In this document: piece by piece, positions 33,035-41,508 of the stretch
Numbering within the stretch: the stretch's first letter is position 1
Layout: each line of letters begins with the position of its first letter
NCBI GenBank assembly: GCA_964430475.1
Contig: CAYSEQ010000001.1
Coordinates: forward strand, 62,001-126,000
From: CAYSEQ01 sp964430475
GTDB taxonomy: Bacteria; Patescibacteriota; Microgenomatia; UBA8517
Direction of reading: 5' to 3'
DNA: 64,000 nt
Translations under genes and position numbers: made by a program
The notes under the pieces: model-generated
Database searches by the model: none
Seen by the model: the letters and a program-made list of their open reading frames with translations, nothing else
Told to the model about the DNA's origin: nothing

Positions 33035-33870
33035 CTTTTTTCCAAAATTACAATAAAATCATTACCCCAAAATACATTAAATGGAAAGTACTTGCTTAGG
33101 GGATAAAGGTAAACAATAAAATTAAAAAGTAAATCTTTCCAGCTCAATACAGGTTTGTTAACTGTTACATTAGTAGAAAAAATTTTTCCGCAAAAACCGT
33201 TTCTAGAAAAAAGTTTCTTTAACGAAAAGTAAGTAGATTCCGAAACATGCATTATCTTATGAGAACTACTCCGAATCTCTGATGGAGGCGATAGATTGGG
33301 ATACGAATTACCGGTTAATAAATTGTTTAGTTTAACCAAGACTGTGCTTAAAGGATAACACCAAAATCTATAAGTAAGATCGTTAAAAATTTTGTTAGGA
33401 GAAGTATGAACTATTACCCTACCATCACCTTTTAAGATCTTCTTTATCTTCTCAAATACAATTATTTGCTCTTCGGGATAAAGATGTTCGAGTACTTCTA
33501 CAAGAAAAATTACATCAAAACTTCCTTTAGGAAAACTTAACTTCTTAGCATCTCTGACCATAAATTTAACCTTAGATTGAACACTTGGACTGTAATGCTT
33601 TTTTGCTTTATTTGCTAATTTTATTGCAGCCTTTGAGTAATCTACACCTATTGCTCTTTTTGCTCCGTTTTCAGCTGCCCAAAACACCAATTCCCCTCTT
33701 CCACAACCGATATCCAGAACGCTAAGATTTTTTAAATTAGGAATTTCTTTTACTATTCTCGAAAGACGGGGTTCCAGAATTTTACCGAAACTTTTTTTAA
33801 ACTCGCGATAACCAGTACAATCAGTTAAATAATATTTTTCGTCGTAATATTTAGGATCCACTCTTCTCAT
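33031..33870 (-). CDS. Class I SAM-dependent methyltransferase
   Basis: 279 residues. The SAM-binding motif is VLDIGCGRGELVFWAAENG and the acidic ribose-binding VDYS follows. SFDVIFLVEVLEHLYPEEQ is motif II of the class I fold. Substrate unknown; in glycan clusters such enzymes methylate sugars or cap the growing chain. It overlaps the flippase gene by 20 bp and the GT4 gene by 4 bp, so it is part of the same operon. Confidence 0.93.
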   Translation of the reverse strand: MRRVDPKYYDEKYYLTDCTGYREFKKSFGKILEPRLSRIVKEIPNLKNLSVLDIGCGRGELVFWAAENGAKRAIGVDYSKAAIKLANKAKKHYSPSVQSKVKFMVRDAKKLSFPKGSFDVIFLVEVLEHLYPEEQIIVFEKIKKILKGDGRVIVHTSPNKIFNDLTYRFWCYPLSTVLVKLNNLLTGNSYPNLSPPSEIRSSSHKIMHVSESTYFSLKKLFSRNGFCGKIFSTNVTVNKPVLSWKDLLFNFIVYLYPLSKYFPFNVFWGNDFIVILEKR

Positions 33871-35083
33871 ATAACTCTTTCCTCAAAAAGTAAAAAATTA
33901 AAGGTAACGCTACCAATGAGCCAATTAAGCAAGAAACACCTGCACCAATCAATCCAAACTTAATAACCATTGGTAATATTGCTAGAAAAAGTCCAAGCGT
34001 ACTTACAAAGGTCACTAATGTCACATATCCTTGTTTCTTAAGAGACAAGAAAAGCACCGATGAAGTTCCTGAAATCGCCCGTAGTATTCCAAAAAGCGAA
34101 AGGACTCTAATCACTGGAACAACATCTACCCACTTTGTCCCTAATATAAGAAATGTAAACGGCCTAGCAAATAAGATTAGAAAAAGCCCAAAAACCACTG
34201 TCGGTAGCGAAACAAAAAAAACAACTTTGAAGTATGCTTTCTTTAATCTCTCCAGATCGTCTGAAATTTTGGAATATACAGGGAATACAACCTTGCTCAC
34301 TATTTCCCCACCTTCAGAAATAGGAAGAGTGGAAATTTTATAAGCGACCTGGTAAAAACCTAATGAGCCACTTCCCATGAATTTACCGACCACTATATCG
34401 TCAAGATGTTGAAATAGATACTCAAATATGCTGGCAAGGGTTACCCACTTTCCTCTGTGAATGATTATTTTTAACTTAATAGGTTCAATTTTAAATCTTG
34501 GTCGAGGTTTAATAAACATCCACGACCAGATTAATTCCAGAATAGTTCCTGCAAGCATACCAAGGACCAGACTTTCTGCACTCTTCAAAATAAAAGCACT
34601 AATCAGAGTTACCAAACCGTCAAGGATAAAAATATTTGATCTTAACCAAAATTCTTTATTAAACCAAAGTTCTTTTTGTAAATTTACTATGCTTGGATTT
34701 ATAAACCCCCTCAAAAAAGGTATACTACTTATCAATAGGATTAACTTATAAGAATTGGGTTCATTAAAAAAAGAGGAAATTATTTTTGCAAATATAACTA
34801 AAATTATTGTTATTAAAATTCCTCTCGCTATTGAAACAATCCAGGCTGAATCCAAATATTTTTTTACATTTGCCTTCTCCTGTATCAAAAATACATTTAT
34901 CCCGGTATCAGTAAGAATTTCCAAAAAGGCAAGGGCTAAAGAAGCAATACCAAATATACCGAATTCTTTTGGACCTAGAATTCTAGCGAGTATCGCGATC
35001 TTTAAAAATGCAATTAGACGGGTTATGGATCTTAAACTCCCCATCCACAAGATGCCTTTTATTGTACTTTTGGTGTAGCCCAC
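33851..35083 (-). CDS. Oligosaccharide flippase (Wzx-like)
   Basis: 410 residues from GTG 35083, with about 11-12 transmembrane helices. SITRLIAFLKIAILARILGPKEFG at the N-terminus (the polysaccharide-transporter signature, quoted here in part as ARILGPKEFGIFGIA) and the central KISTLPISEGGEIVSKVVFP fit the Polysacc_synt/MurJ-related exporter family. It would move the lipid-linked glycan across the membrane. An internal ATG at residue 14 is an alternative start. Fits between the glycosyltransferase genes and shares overlap with the methyltransferase gene. Confidence 0.92.
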   Translation of the reverse strand: MGYTKSTIKGILWMGSLRSITRLIAFLKIAILARILGPKEFGIFGIASLALAFLEILTDTGINVFLIQEKANVKKYLDSAWIVSIARGILITIILVIFAKIISSFFNEPNSYKLILLISSIPFLRGFINPSIVNLQKELWFNKEFWLRSNIFILDGLVTLISAFILKSAESLVLGMLAGTILELIWSWMFIKPRPRFKIEPIKLKIIIHRGKWVTLASIFEYLFQHLDDIVVGKFMGSGSLGFYQVAYKISTLPISEGGEIVSKVVFPVYSKISDDLERLKKAYFKVVFFVSLPTVVFGLFLILFARPFTFLILGTKWVDVVPVIRVLSLFGILRAISGTSSVLFLSLKKQGYVTLVTFVSTLGLFLAILPMVIKFGLIGAGVSCLIGSLVALPLIFYFLRKELYEKSGS

Positions 35084-35120
35084 GAAGTAATTTTATAATC
35101 TCTGTTCTGAAAATTAAATG

Positions 35121-36107
35121 TTATAAAAATATTAATTTTCTCAAACCATAAATCTGCATCTTCATCATTAAAGAAGATAATAAACCTACCATAAATCCTG
35201 CCATGACACAAAAGTCTGCAATTATTTGAACGACTACTCCCCAAATCCCTGAAACCAAACTTGCCGTTTTTACATATACCTTTCGGAAAGCGTAATAGAA
35301 ATAAGAAGCTAAAAGCCCAATAATTAGTGCTAAATTACCCTTAAATAGGAAGATTGTTATTAAAATGCCTACTAAATATCGTGAAACTACCAAAAGAGCT
35401 TTAATATTGTGCGACTTAAATCCTTTTAAGGGGTGCAACCAAATTCCAGACTCAGCATCTCCCTTGGCGTACTTAAAAATTTTCTTTGAAAATTCCGACA
35501 ACGAAGAAGGCATTTTCCAGTCAACTTGTGCATCTTTAACCCTTGCGTACCTTAAACCGCTTACAACGCATTTGTAATTAAAAACTGTATCTTCAGCAGT
35601 ATCTTTTAGCCTCTCAGGAAATCCGCCCACTTTTCTCCACGCCTCCTTCTTAAAAGCAATCGATCTTGTTGCAGGTAAATAATTTCTACCAAAACTTTTA
35701 GCGTCCGTACCTAAAAATACTGTAAAGGCTTTCTCTAGGGAATTAAAAGCAAGCATCCTATAAAATCCTGCTGAAATATCGACATTTTTCGATTTTAGGG
35801 GACCAACAATTTTTTTAAGCCAATCTTTTTTGGGAACACATCCTGCGTCGGTGATTGCTATTATCTCATTTTTAGACAAGGCAATTCCTAAGTTCCTTCC
35901 TTCTGCACGACTACACTTTTTGACGATAAGTTTTATTCTTTTACTCTTTTTTTGATAATCTTTAATAATTTCAATTGTATTATCCGTCGAACAGGCATCA
36001 ACAATAACTATCTCATCAGGTTTTTTTGACTGAAGAAGTAAGGCATCAAGCAAACTAGATATAAATCTTCCTTCATTCAGCGTCGTTATGCAAACCGATA
36101 CTTTCAT
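35121..36107 (-). CDS. Glycosyltransferase family 2 with C-terminal membrane helices
   Basis: 328 residues. GT2 core: KVSVCITTLNEGRFISSLLD, EIVIVDACSTDNT and IAITDAGCVPKKDW as the acidic metal site region. After residue 225 come two or three hydrophobic helices (LVVSRYLVGILITIFLF, LALIIGLLASYFYYAF and a further one), as in mycofactocin- or poly-GlcNAc-type GT2 enzymes. It likely works at the membrane on a lipid-linked acceptor. Flanked by a GT4 gene 8 bp upstream and the flippase gene 37 bp downstream. Confidence 0.92.
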   Translation of the reverse strand: MKVSVCITTLNEGRFISSLLDALLLQSKKPDEIVIVDACSTDNTIEIIKDYQKKSKRIKLIVKKCSRAEGRNLGIALSKNEIIAITDAGCVPKKDWLKKIVGPLKSKNVDISAGFYRMLAFNSLEKAFTVFLGTDAKSFGRNYLPATRSIAFKKEAWRKVGGFPERLKDTAEDTVFNYKCVVSGLRYARVKDAQVDWKMPSSLSEFSKKIFKYAKGDAESGIWLHPLKGFKSHNIKALLVVSRYLVGILITIFLFKGNLALIIGLLASYFYYAFRKVYVKTASLVSGIWGVVVQIIADFCVMAGFMVGLLSSLMMKMQIYGLRKLIFL

Positions 36108-36115
36108 TAAAAACT

Positions 36116-37135
36116 CTAATTAAGCCATAAGTTTAAATATTTTTTTTCTAATTCATCCCAAGTCTGAGTTCTTACCCATTTAAATGCTTTATTAGTTAAT
36201 TCCAGATATTTTTTGTGATAAATTTCATAAAATTTAATTATCTTAACAATTTTTTTTGGATCTTTGAAGCAAAAAATATACTCTTTAAAAGGAGTGAGAA
36301 AGTATATATCTTTTTCTATTGGTAAGCCGTAAGAAACTAATACCAAACAATGATGTGCAAAAGCCTCAAGAATTGTAAGGTATCCTGATGCAAAAACGTA
36401 TCGAGCTTTGGAATAGAGTTTTTCAGGGTTTTTCCAACCGTGAACTTTTCCATAAATTTCGCAAGCTTCCCGTAGTTCACCATCTCCACAAAATTCAACC
36501 CTTATACCATATTTTTGGAAAAAATTATGATAACGCTTCAATATCTTCAAAAAAATTCGTAATGTTGTTTTTTTGTCTAGTCTTCCCACATAAATTATGA
36601 GTTTTTCTTTCTTTTTTGATTTAAATCTAGGAATGTTCACCCCTCCAAGAACCACTTCATCTGCCTTAATTCCGAAATATTTCTTTATATAACTCCCCAC
36701 AGCTATCGTTGCATTTGAAAGTCTAAACGCCAACCTTTTTTGAAATATACTCCTGATCGGTATCGGAAATTCTCCTTCCCAACCGTGAAAAGTTGTATAG
36801 ATTTTCTTCCTTAAAAACAGAAATCTAAAAGGTAAATACCATATAAAAACATCGTGTATGTGTACTATGTCACTTTTTTTGATTAATTGAATATTTTTTA
36901 AAATCCAAGCCCAAGTATATAAAAGGCCTATTAATTTTAATTTAGGTTGATTGAAGTAAATTACTGAAATTCTACCGCTGACTATATCTTTATCTTTAAG
37001 ATGGGTGTCAAATTTAGTGGTCAGTACAGTAATCTCATGGCCTTTTTTAATCAATCTTTTTGAAATTTCTAAAACATGTTTTTCAACTCCTCCCACATGA
37101 GGATAAAAAAGCCGAGTCATAAATAAAATTCTCAT
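36116..37135 (-). CDS. Glycosyltransferase family 4
   Basis: 339 residues, first gene of the glycan cluster. N-terminal FYPHVGGVEKHVLEISKRLI and HEITVLTT are typical of GT4 enzymes; the C-terminal domain has IIYVGRLDKKTTLRIFLKIL and FASGYLTILEAFAHHCLVL in the sugar-nucleotide site. The usual E-x7-E motif is degenerate: only the second Glu (LEAF) is obvious. Length is a little below the usual 370-400. Sugar specificity unknown. Confidence 0.92.
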   Translation of the reverse strand: MRILFMTRLFYPHVGGVEKHVLEISKRLIKKGHEITVLTTKFDTHLKDKDIVSGRISVIYFNQPKLKLIGLLYTWAWILKNIQLIKKSDIVHIHDVFIWYLPFRFLFLRKKIYTTFHGWEGEFPIPIRSIFQKRLAFRLSNATIAVGSYIKKYFGIKADEVVLGGVNIPRFKSKKKEKLIIYVGRLDKKTTLRIFLKILKRYHNFFQKYGIRVEFCGDGELREACEIYGKVHGWKNPEKLYSKARYVFASGYLTILEAFAHHCLVLVSYGLPIEKDIYFLTPFKEYIFCFKDPKKIVKIIKFYEIYHKKYLELTNKAFKWVRTQTWDELEKKYLNLWLN

Positions 37136-37188
37136 TTCTAGGCACTAATAGCGTCGTCAATTTAACTTTATCGAACCTAATCTTTATT

Positions 37189-37662
37189 TTAAAGATTCGC
37201 ACTTCTCAAAAGAGAGAATAGAAGAATCGTTAGGCTAATAAAAGAGATATAAATGATGATTTTTGATATTAAAATTAAATCTAACTCCTTTTTTCTCTTT
37301 TTGTCTATCAAAAACCCTATAAAAAAGTAAAAAAGACCCGATGTCACTACCACTATCATCAACGATATTGACCAAGGAATTTCTCTCATGAAACTCATTA
37401 GATTTCCAGCAATTAAATATCCAGGAAGACTAAGTAAAAGTATTAAGAAAACTCCAGTCGAAGTGCAAAAGGATACCCCAAAGATTTTAGAACAAGTGAT
37501 AAGAGAAGGAATAAATGTTCCAAAAAAAACAAGGATCACACCCAATAAAAGTCCTAAGATATATAAAGATAGAAAAAATTTTTTATAAGATAACTTGGAA
37601 ATCTTTTCTCTTAGTCTCTTGAAATTAATACTCTTTTTTAATTTCAACAAACTCTTTTTCAT
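37189..37662 (-). CDS. Unrecognised four-helix membrane protein
   Basis: 157 residues. A basic N-terminus (MKKSLLKLKKSINFKRLREK) is followed by four transmembrane helices at about 31-50, 66-86, 95-117 and 128-148. No family recognised. It sits 53 bp upstream of the glycan cluster and 24 bp downstream of another small gene on the same strand. Role may relate to surface glycan export, but only the neighbourhood says so. Confidence 0.6.
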   Translation of the reverse strand: MKKSLLKLKKSINFKRLREKISKLSYKKFFLSLYILGLLLGVILVFFGTFIPSLITCSKIFGVSFCTSTGVFLILLLSLPGYLIAGNLMSFMREIPWSISLMIVVVTSGLFYFFIGFLIDKKRKKELDLILISKIIIYISFISLTILLFSLLRSANL

Positions 37663-37686
37663 AAAAATAGATTATTTTGCTTAAAT

Positions 37687-38028
37687 TTACTCAGGGTTTA
37701 ATTTTCTTTTGGAATCCTGCCAAAGGGCGTACATGGAGACAACCCAAATTCTTTCCTCTGGCGATGACCAACTCCCGTCAGCACCTTGAACAAAATATCT
37801 GTATTTTCCACCCCTTTTCTCTCTTTTTATCTTAGTAAATCTTCCTCCCCTATCTATTGCTTCAACCTCAACCGCTCCCCTTGAAAATCTTCTCCTTAGG
37901 GCTTGTGAGGCTCTTTCATAAGCTAGGGGATCATTTATTAGCTGATTAGCCTTTTTATCCAAGTCGTCAGCGGTTGATAAATCCAAATTCTGAAGATAGG
38001 TAATCGTTTTTTTAAAATAATCAAGCAT
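37687..38028 (-). CDS. Unrecognised 113-residue soluble protein
   Basis: Soluble, charged protein: an N-terminal helical part (MLDYFKKTITYLQNLDL, DDLDKKANQLINDP) and a basic, aromatic C-terminal half (GGRFTKIKREKRGGKYRYFV, then DGSWSSPEERIWVVSMYALW). No family recognised and no membrane segment. On the same strand as its neighbours with a 24-bp gap to the next gene. Confidence 0.6.
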   Translation of the reverse strand: MLDYFKKTITYLQNLDLSTADDLDKKANQLINDPLAYERASQALRRRFSRGAVEVEAIDRGGRFTKIKREKRGGKYRYFVQGADGSWSSPEERIWVVSMYALWQDSKRKLNPE

Positions 38029-38136
38029 ATTTATATTTATAATCTATAATCTTTAGCCTAATTGGTCAAGAGGACAATCGGTACAAGTTAGTTTTTAAGA
38101 AGAAAGAAAATTAAGAAAAGTTTACTTGAAAAATTT

Positions 38137-38808
38137 TTACCTTTTTTCAAAAGTTACCTCATTTACATACAAAATTGGATTTAGTTCTTCTCCCTTTTTC
38201 CTAAGATTTTCTTTTAAAGGTGTAACCTTACCTTCAATCCCCACTGAATTTAAAATCTCCTTTAATTGTTCTTGAGTGAATCTACTTCTTAGCGTACTTC
38301 CCTTGATAAATACATTAGGCTCGCAATAGCTTGCAGTTTTTTCTAAATATCTCATCTCTTCAACATCATCCGGTGATTTAAGAGTCAAAAAAGCCTTACC
38401 TCCAGATTTAAGCGACCGATAAATATCTTTAAAGATGATACCTGTCTGTTCAAATGTAAAATAATTCAAAGATATCCGCGAATAAGCAATATCTATTGAT
38501 GAATCTTTAAGCGGAAGAGGTTGTAAACTGAAATCAACTTGTATTACCACGAGTCTATCGGAAAGATTTGTAGATTTGACTTTTTCCTGAAGTTTTTTCA
38601 GTGCGAACTCCGAAATATCAAGAGCGATAACGCTATGCCCATTTTTCAAAAAATACAAGGCGTCTGCTCCTGTCCCTGTTCCCAGATCTGCAACTAGCGA
38701 GTTTCTCGGGAATAGCTTTTCAACCTTTTCAGCATACTCGGATGGTGGATCATCAGCTTTATAAGTTTTTTGATGAATAATGTCCCAAAGTTTTGCTTCA
38801 TCTGCCAT
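38137..38808 (-). CDS. Class I SAM-dependent methyltransferase
   Basis: 223 residues. LVADLGTGTGADALYFLKNG is the SAM-binding loop, followed by VIALDISEFALKKL and SSIDIAYSRISLNYFTFEQ (motif II region). The overall pattern is of the Methyltransf_25/TehB-like group. Substrate unknown. Not clearly in an operon: 108 bp to the next gene downstream and 52 bp to the ferric-reductase-like gene upstream on the same strand. Confidence 0.9.
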   Translation of the reverse strand: MADEAKLWDIIHQKTYKADDPPSEYAEKVEKLFPRNSLVADLGTGTGADALYFLKNGHSVIALDISEFALKKLQEKVKSTNLSDRLVVIQVDFSLQPLPLKDSSIDIAYSRISLNYFTFEQTGIIFKDIYRSLKSGGKAFLTLKSPDDVEEMRYLEKTASYCEPNVFIKGSTLRSRFTQEQLKEILNSVGIEGKVTPLKENLRKKGEELNPILYVNEVTFEKR

Positions 38809-38860
38809 ACATTTTCTAGATTAAACAATTCTTATCACACTTCCTATTTTGCCCCATTTG

Positions 38861-39538
38861 TTACTTTGAATGATTAGGTAGAAAACTTTTTCTAAAATAA
38901 CTTAAAACAAAGGGGTAAAATCGAAGTAATAACGTAAAACTTACGAAAATTAAAGCAATTATCCTAACAAATGAAAAAGGCACAGTTTGTACATCCGATC
39001 CTACTTTTGAATGCAAAAATATCAAATAAAAGATTAAATAGTTAAGTGCGTGGAATAACCTCCAGTTTTTTCTAAAAAAGGGTTTTGTCCTAAAATATGC
39101 AGCGAAGAAAGAAAGAAAGGCGAGCAAAAACCCAATCTTCCCATAAACAATCAATAAATCCATTTGAGTCTGAAAATTTGGAAAAAATTCTAGAAAGGCT
39201 TTTAAGGCGTTTTTAGAAAGTTGATAAACGATAATGTTTTGAAAAAGTGGATGAACTAAAATAAAACCATAGGTAATTAAACCCTGAGTTGTATGAATTC
39301 TGTAAGCACTGGCTCCAAGAAATTTAATCCAAAAATTCATTTGTGAACCTAAAATTATCTGCATCGAAAGAAGAAGATAAGCCATCATTCCCGAAAATCT
39401 TTGAAAGGCATTGACAAGGGTTAAAGGATTTGTTAAGACATACTCTATTGAAGTATTTTTAATTATTGTTACTGGCGCGCAAGAAATGGTTAACAACCAA
39501 ATGGAAAAAACTACAATCTTTTTTTGTCTTAAAGACAT
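38861..39538 (-). CDS. Ferric reductase-like transmembrane protein
   Basis: 225 residues with six transmembrane helices. Four histidines lie in helices at positions suited to bis-His haem b binding: RIHTTQGL, ILVHPLF, LFHALNY and IFLHSKVG. This is the ferric reductase/NOX-type membrane domain. The FAD/NAD(P) reductase half that many relatives have fused is absent. It would carry electrons across the membrane; an FNR-like enzyme encoded at 26186-26920 is a candidate donor, by inference only. Confidence 0.85.
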   Translation of the reverse strand: MSLRQKKIVVFSIWLLTISCAPVTIIKNTSIEYVLTNPLTLVNAFQRFSGMMAYLLLSMQIILGSQMNFWIKFLGASAYRIHTTQGLITYGFILVHPLFQNIIVYQLSKNALKAFLEFFPNFQTQMDLLIVYGKIGFLLAFLSFFAAYFRTKPFFRKNWRLFHALNYLIFYLIFLHSKVGSDVQTVPFSFVRIIALIFVSFTLLLRFYPFVLSYFRKSFLPNHSK

Positions 39539-39593
39539 TTTAATTTAGCATTTATTTTGCTAATATCTTAAATTAAGTATATACTTTAAAGTC

Positions 39594-40661
39594 ATGAGAT
39601 TTCTACTTTTAATTTTCATTATATTATTGTCTTTCCTCATCATAAATAGGTTCCTACGAGTCCAAAAGGGAAAGATTCAACTGGATCGAGGTAGTTTACA
39701 AATCAGTATACAACGAGATTCCACTCAAACCCCTAGTGAAACAGTTTCAAAATCTAACCCGTTTGGGTTAATGATCCCTACTGTCTCAATTTCTGCCGAT
39801 AAAAAAGTGGAAATAGCTAAAGAACTTGGAGTAACCTATTATAGACCCAACGATATTAATCCGGTAAACATTGAGTGTTTGGAATGCGAGGAGGCAAAAA
39901 AAGCAGGTTTAAAACTTGTTCTTACAGTAAGAAATAACAAAGGCGCCCGTACACCCTCGGAACCACCTCGAGATATTGAAGAATACAGAAATTTTGTATC
40001 AGAGGTTCTTGATAGATATAAGCCCTTCTTACTAGTTGTTGAAAATGAACAGAACTCAGGACTTTTTTATACAGGAAGTGCGGAAGAATATTTAGAACAA
40101 CTAAAAATAGCTTGTGAAGTAGCACACTCCAAAGGTTATAAGTGCACTGATGGAGGTTTAGTAGGTTCTTTAGTCATATTACTTACTGCGGATTCCTACG
40201 AACAGGAAGGGAATCCTTCATATGCAGAAGAGTATCTGAAAAAGGCTCTTGACCCTAAAGATTATTCAAGGTTAATAAATTCCAAAAACACGCAAATCTA
40301 CCGTAAGCAAATAGAGTTTGGAAGGAAAGTGCTTGCAGGCTACAAAAACGCGGGCGCAGATTATGTAAATTTTCATTGGTATTCGAGTTCTTCAGAGGCT
40401 TTTGTGGAAGCTGTAAATTTCTTTAAAAAAGCAACAGGACTTCCTGCATTAACAAATGAAATGGGACAGCAAGAAAATGTAGACCCTTCTCAGGTAACCG
40501 CAATAATGAAAAAGGTCACAGAATTAAATCTTCCCGTGGCTATTTGGTTTAGTGCAGATATACCTCTTCTAGGACAAGCAAGGGGGTTGGTAAATCCAGA
40601 TGGAACTTTAAGAGAAAACGGAATTGCTTTTAAAAATTTTATTCAAGAAAATTTCAAATAA
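39594..40661 (+). CDS. Secreted TIM-barrel glycosidase-like protein (clan GH-A-like)
   Basis: 355 residues. Residues 3-19 form a signal anchor. The rest looks like a TIM barrel: GLMIPTVSISADKKVEIAKE, LGVTYYRPND, FLLVVENEQNSGLFY with the acid/base candidate Glu152 (N-E pair) and VNFHWYSSSSEAF, then LPALTNEMGQQ with nucleophile candidate Glu289. The N-E motif plus a later Glu is the clan GH-A pattern. The closest family cannot be fixed by eye. It is divergently transcribed from the ferric-reductase-like gene and may act on surface glycan. Confidence 0.75.
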   Translation: MRFLLLIFIILLSFLIINRFLRVQKGKIQLDRGSLQISIQRDSTQTPSETVSKSNPFGLMIPTVSISADKKVEIAKELGVTYYRPNDINPVNIECLECEEAKKAGLKLVLTVRNNKGARTPSEPPRDIEEYRNFVSEVLDRYKPFLLVVENEQNSGLFYTGSAEEYLEQLKIACEVAHSKGYKCTDGGLVGSLVILLTADSYEQEGNPSYAEEYLKKALDPKDYSRLINSKNTQIYRKQIEFGRKVLAGYKNAGADYVNFHWYSSSSEAFVEAVNFFKKATGLPALTNEMGQQENVDPSQVTAIMKKVTELNLPVAIWFSADIPLLGQARGLVNPDGTLRENGIAFKNFIQENFK

Positions 40662-40757
40662 CAAGTTGTCCTACACAACAAGAATCAATCTAAAACTTCT
40701 TCGTTAGCATATAAACTAAAACTGAAAAGTTAATTTAATTTTCAATTTATTTAAAGT

Positions 40758-40881
40758 GGGGCGGATGAGACTTGCACTCATCATGCTAGCATTCCACGGC
40801 TGGATTTGAGACCATTACCCGCAGACTTTCATACAAGTAGGAGTACCCACTTGTGACGGCAATCTAATGCCGTTTCGCCCC
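40758..40881. ncRNA. Structured RNA-like element of unknown type, 124 nt
   Basis: GGGGCGG at 40758-40764 pairs with TCGCCCC at 40875-40881 and encloses further hairpins: GATGAG/CTCATC near the left end, an 8-9-bp stem (ACAAGT/ACTTGT), ACGGCA/TGCCGT near the right end, and ATGCTAGCAT. On the minus strand, the 3-prime end looks like a tRNA T-arm and acceptor (TGCAAGT loop), but no valid D-loop or anticodon arm fits. Strand is unclear. It lies alone in the 277-bp gap between convergent genes, so it is probably its own gene. Confidence 0.5.
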
Positions 40882-40938
40882 GTTGACATTAGAAAAAAAC
40901 TATAAGCAAGCTTAATTATAACTCTAGTATTAAGTGTT

Positions 40939-41247
40939 TTAAGGAGGAACAATAACGGAATATTTCACACACCTTAGATATCGATGAATCTCAATGTCAA
41001 AAATCTTAACTTCTTCTTCAACAAGACGTTTCTCCCCTATTTTAGGTGGACAAGTTGCTTCAGGATCCAGCGAGACACCTTTTTCTTGGGATAGATTTCC
41101 CTTTGGATCTATATAAGTGCCTTCCCAGACAGTAAGTCTTTGAGGATTTTCAGCACTACAACCATTAATAAGGCCAACAAGCAATAATCCACTTAAGACT
41201 TTTTTAAGTGATTCGGTTCGATTATTGGTTTTTTCTCTTTCTAACAT
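40939..41247 (-). CDS. Predicted small lipoprotein
   Basis: 102 residues from ATG 41247 (TTG 41268 rejected). The basic N-terminus and hydrophobic core end in LLLVGLINGCSAE, a lipobox-like site with the lipidated Cys after Gly. The mature part is about 70 residues with two further Cys (TCPPKIGEK, LRCVKY) that could form a disulfide. No family recognised. It stands between the structured RNA element and tRNA-Val. Confidence 0.6.
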   Translation of the reverse strand: MLEREKTNNRTESLKKVLSGLLLVGLINGCSAENPQRLTVWEGTYIDPKGNLSQEKGVSLDPEATCPPKIGEKRLVEEEVKIFDIEIHRYLRCVKYSVIVPP

Positions 41248-41315
41248 TTTGCTGAAATTTATTTTCAAAAGGCTTTAAAAATTTTTAAACTCTAACTTAT
41301 GTAAAAATAAAATAG

Positions 41316-41389
41316 TGGGCACTGTTGGACTTGAACCAACGACCTCTGCAATGTGAGTGCAGCGCTCTTGCCAACTGAGCTAAGTGCCC
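41316..41389 (-). tRNA. tRNA-Val(CAC)
   Basis: Minus strand cloverleaf: acceptor GGGCACT/AGTGCCC, D-arm GCTC/GAGC, anticodon arm CTGCA-CTCACAT-TGCAG (anticodon CAC), T-arm GTTGG-TTCAAGT-CCAAC, discriminator A. CCA is not encoded. Confidence 0.96.
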
Positions 41390-41453
41390 CAGGTAATTTG
41401 ATTTTTTTATTTTTAAAGGACTATTTTAGCACTTAACATTACTTTTTAAAAGA

Positions 41454-41481
41454 TTGACAATCTTATCATTTATCTTATAAA
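41454..41481 (+). promoter_or_regulatory. Predicted sigma70 promoter of guaB
   Basis: TTGACA at 41454-41459 and TATAAA at 41476-41481 with a 16-bp spacer, 27 bp before ATG 41509. Start codon lacks a strong Shine-Dalgarno. Confidence 0.65.
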
Positions 41482-41508
41482 TTAAATTGTCTTAAATTTT
41501 TTTAAATT

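Noticed and set aside
40758..40881. tRNA-Leu or tRNA-Sec on the minus strand
   Set aside because: A T-arm and acceptor fit, and a CTCAAAT stretch looks like an anticodon loop, but no 5-bp anticodon stem or GG-containing D-loop can be drawn and the length is about 30 nt too great.
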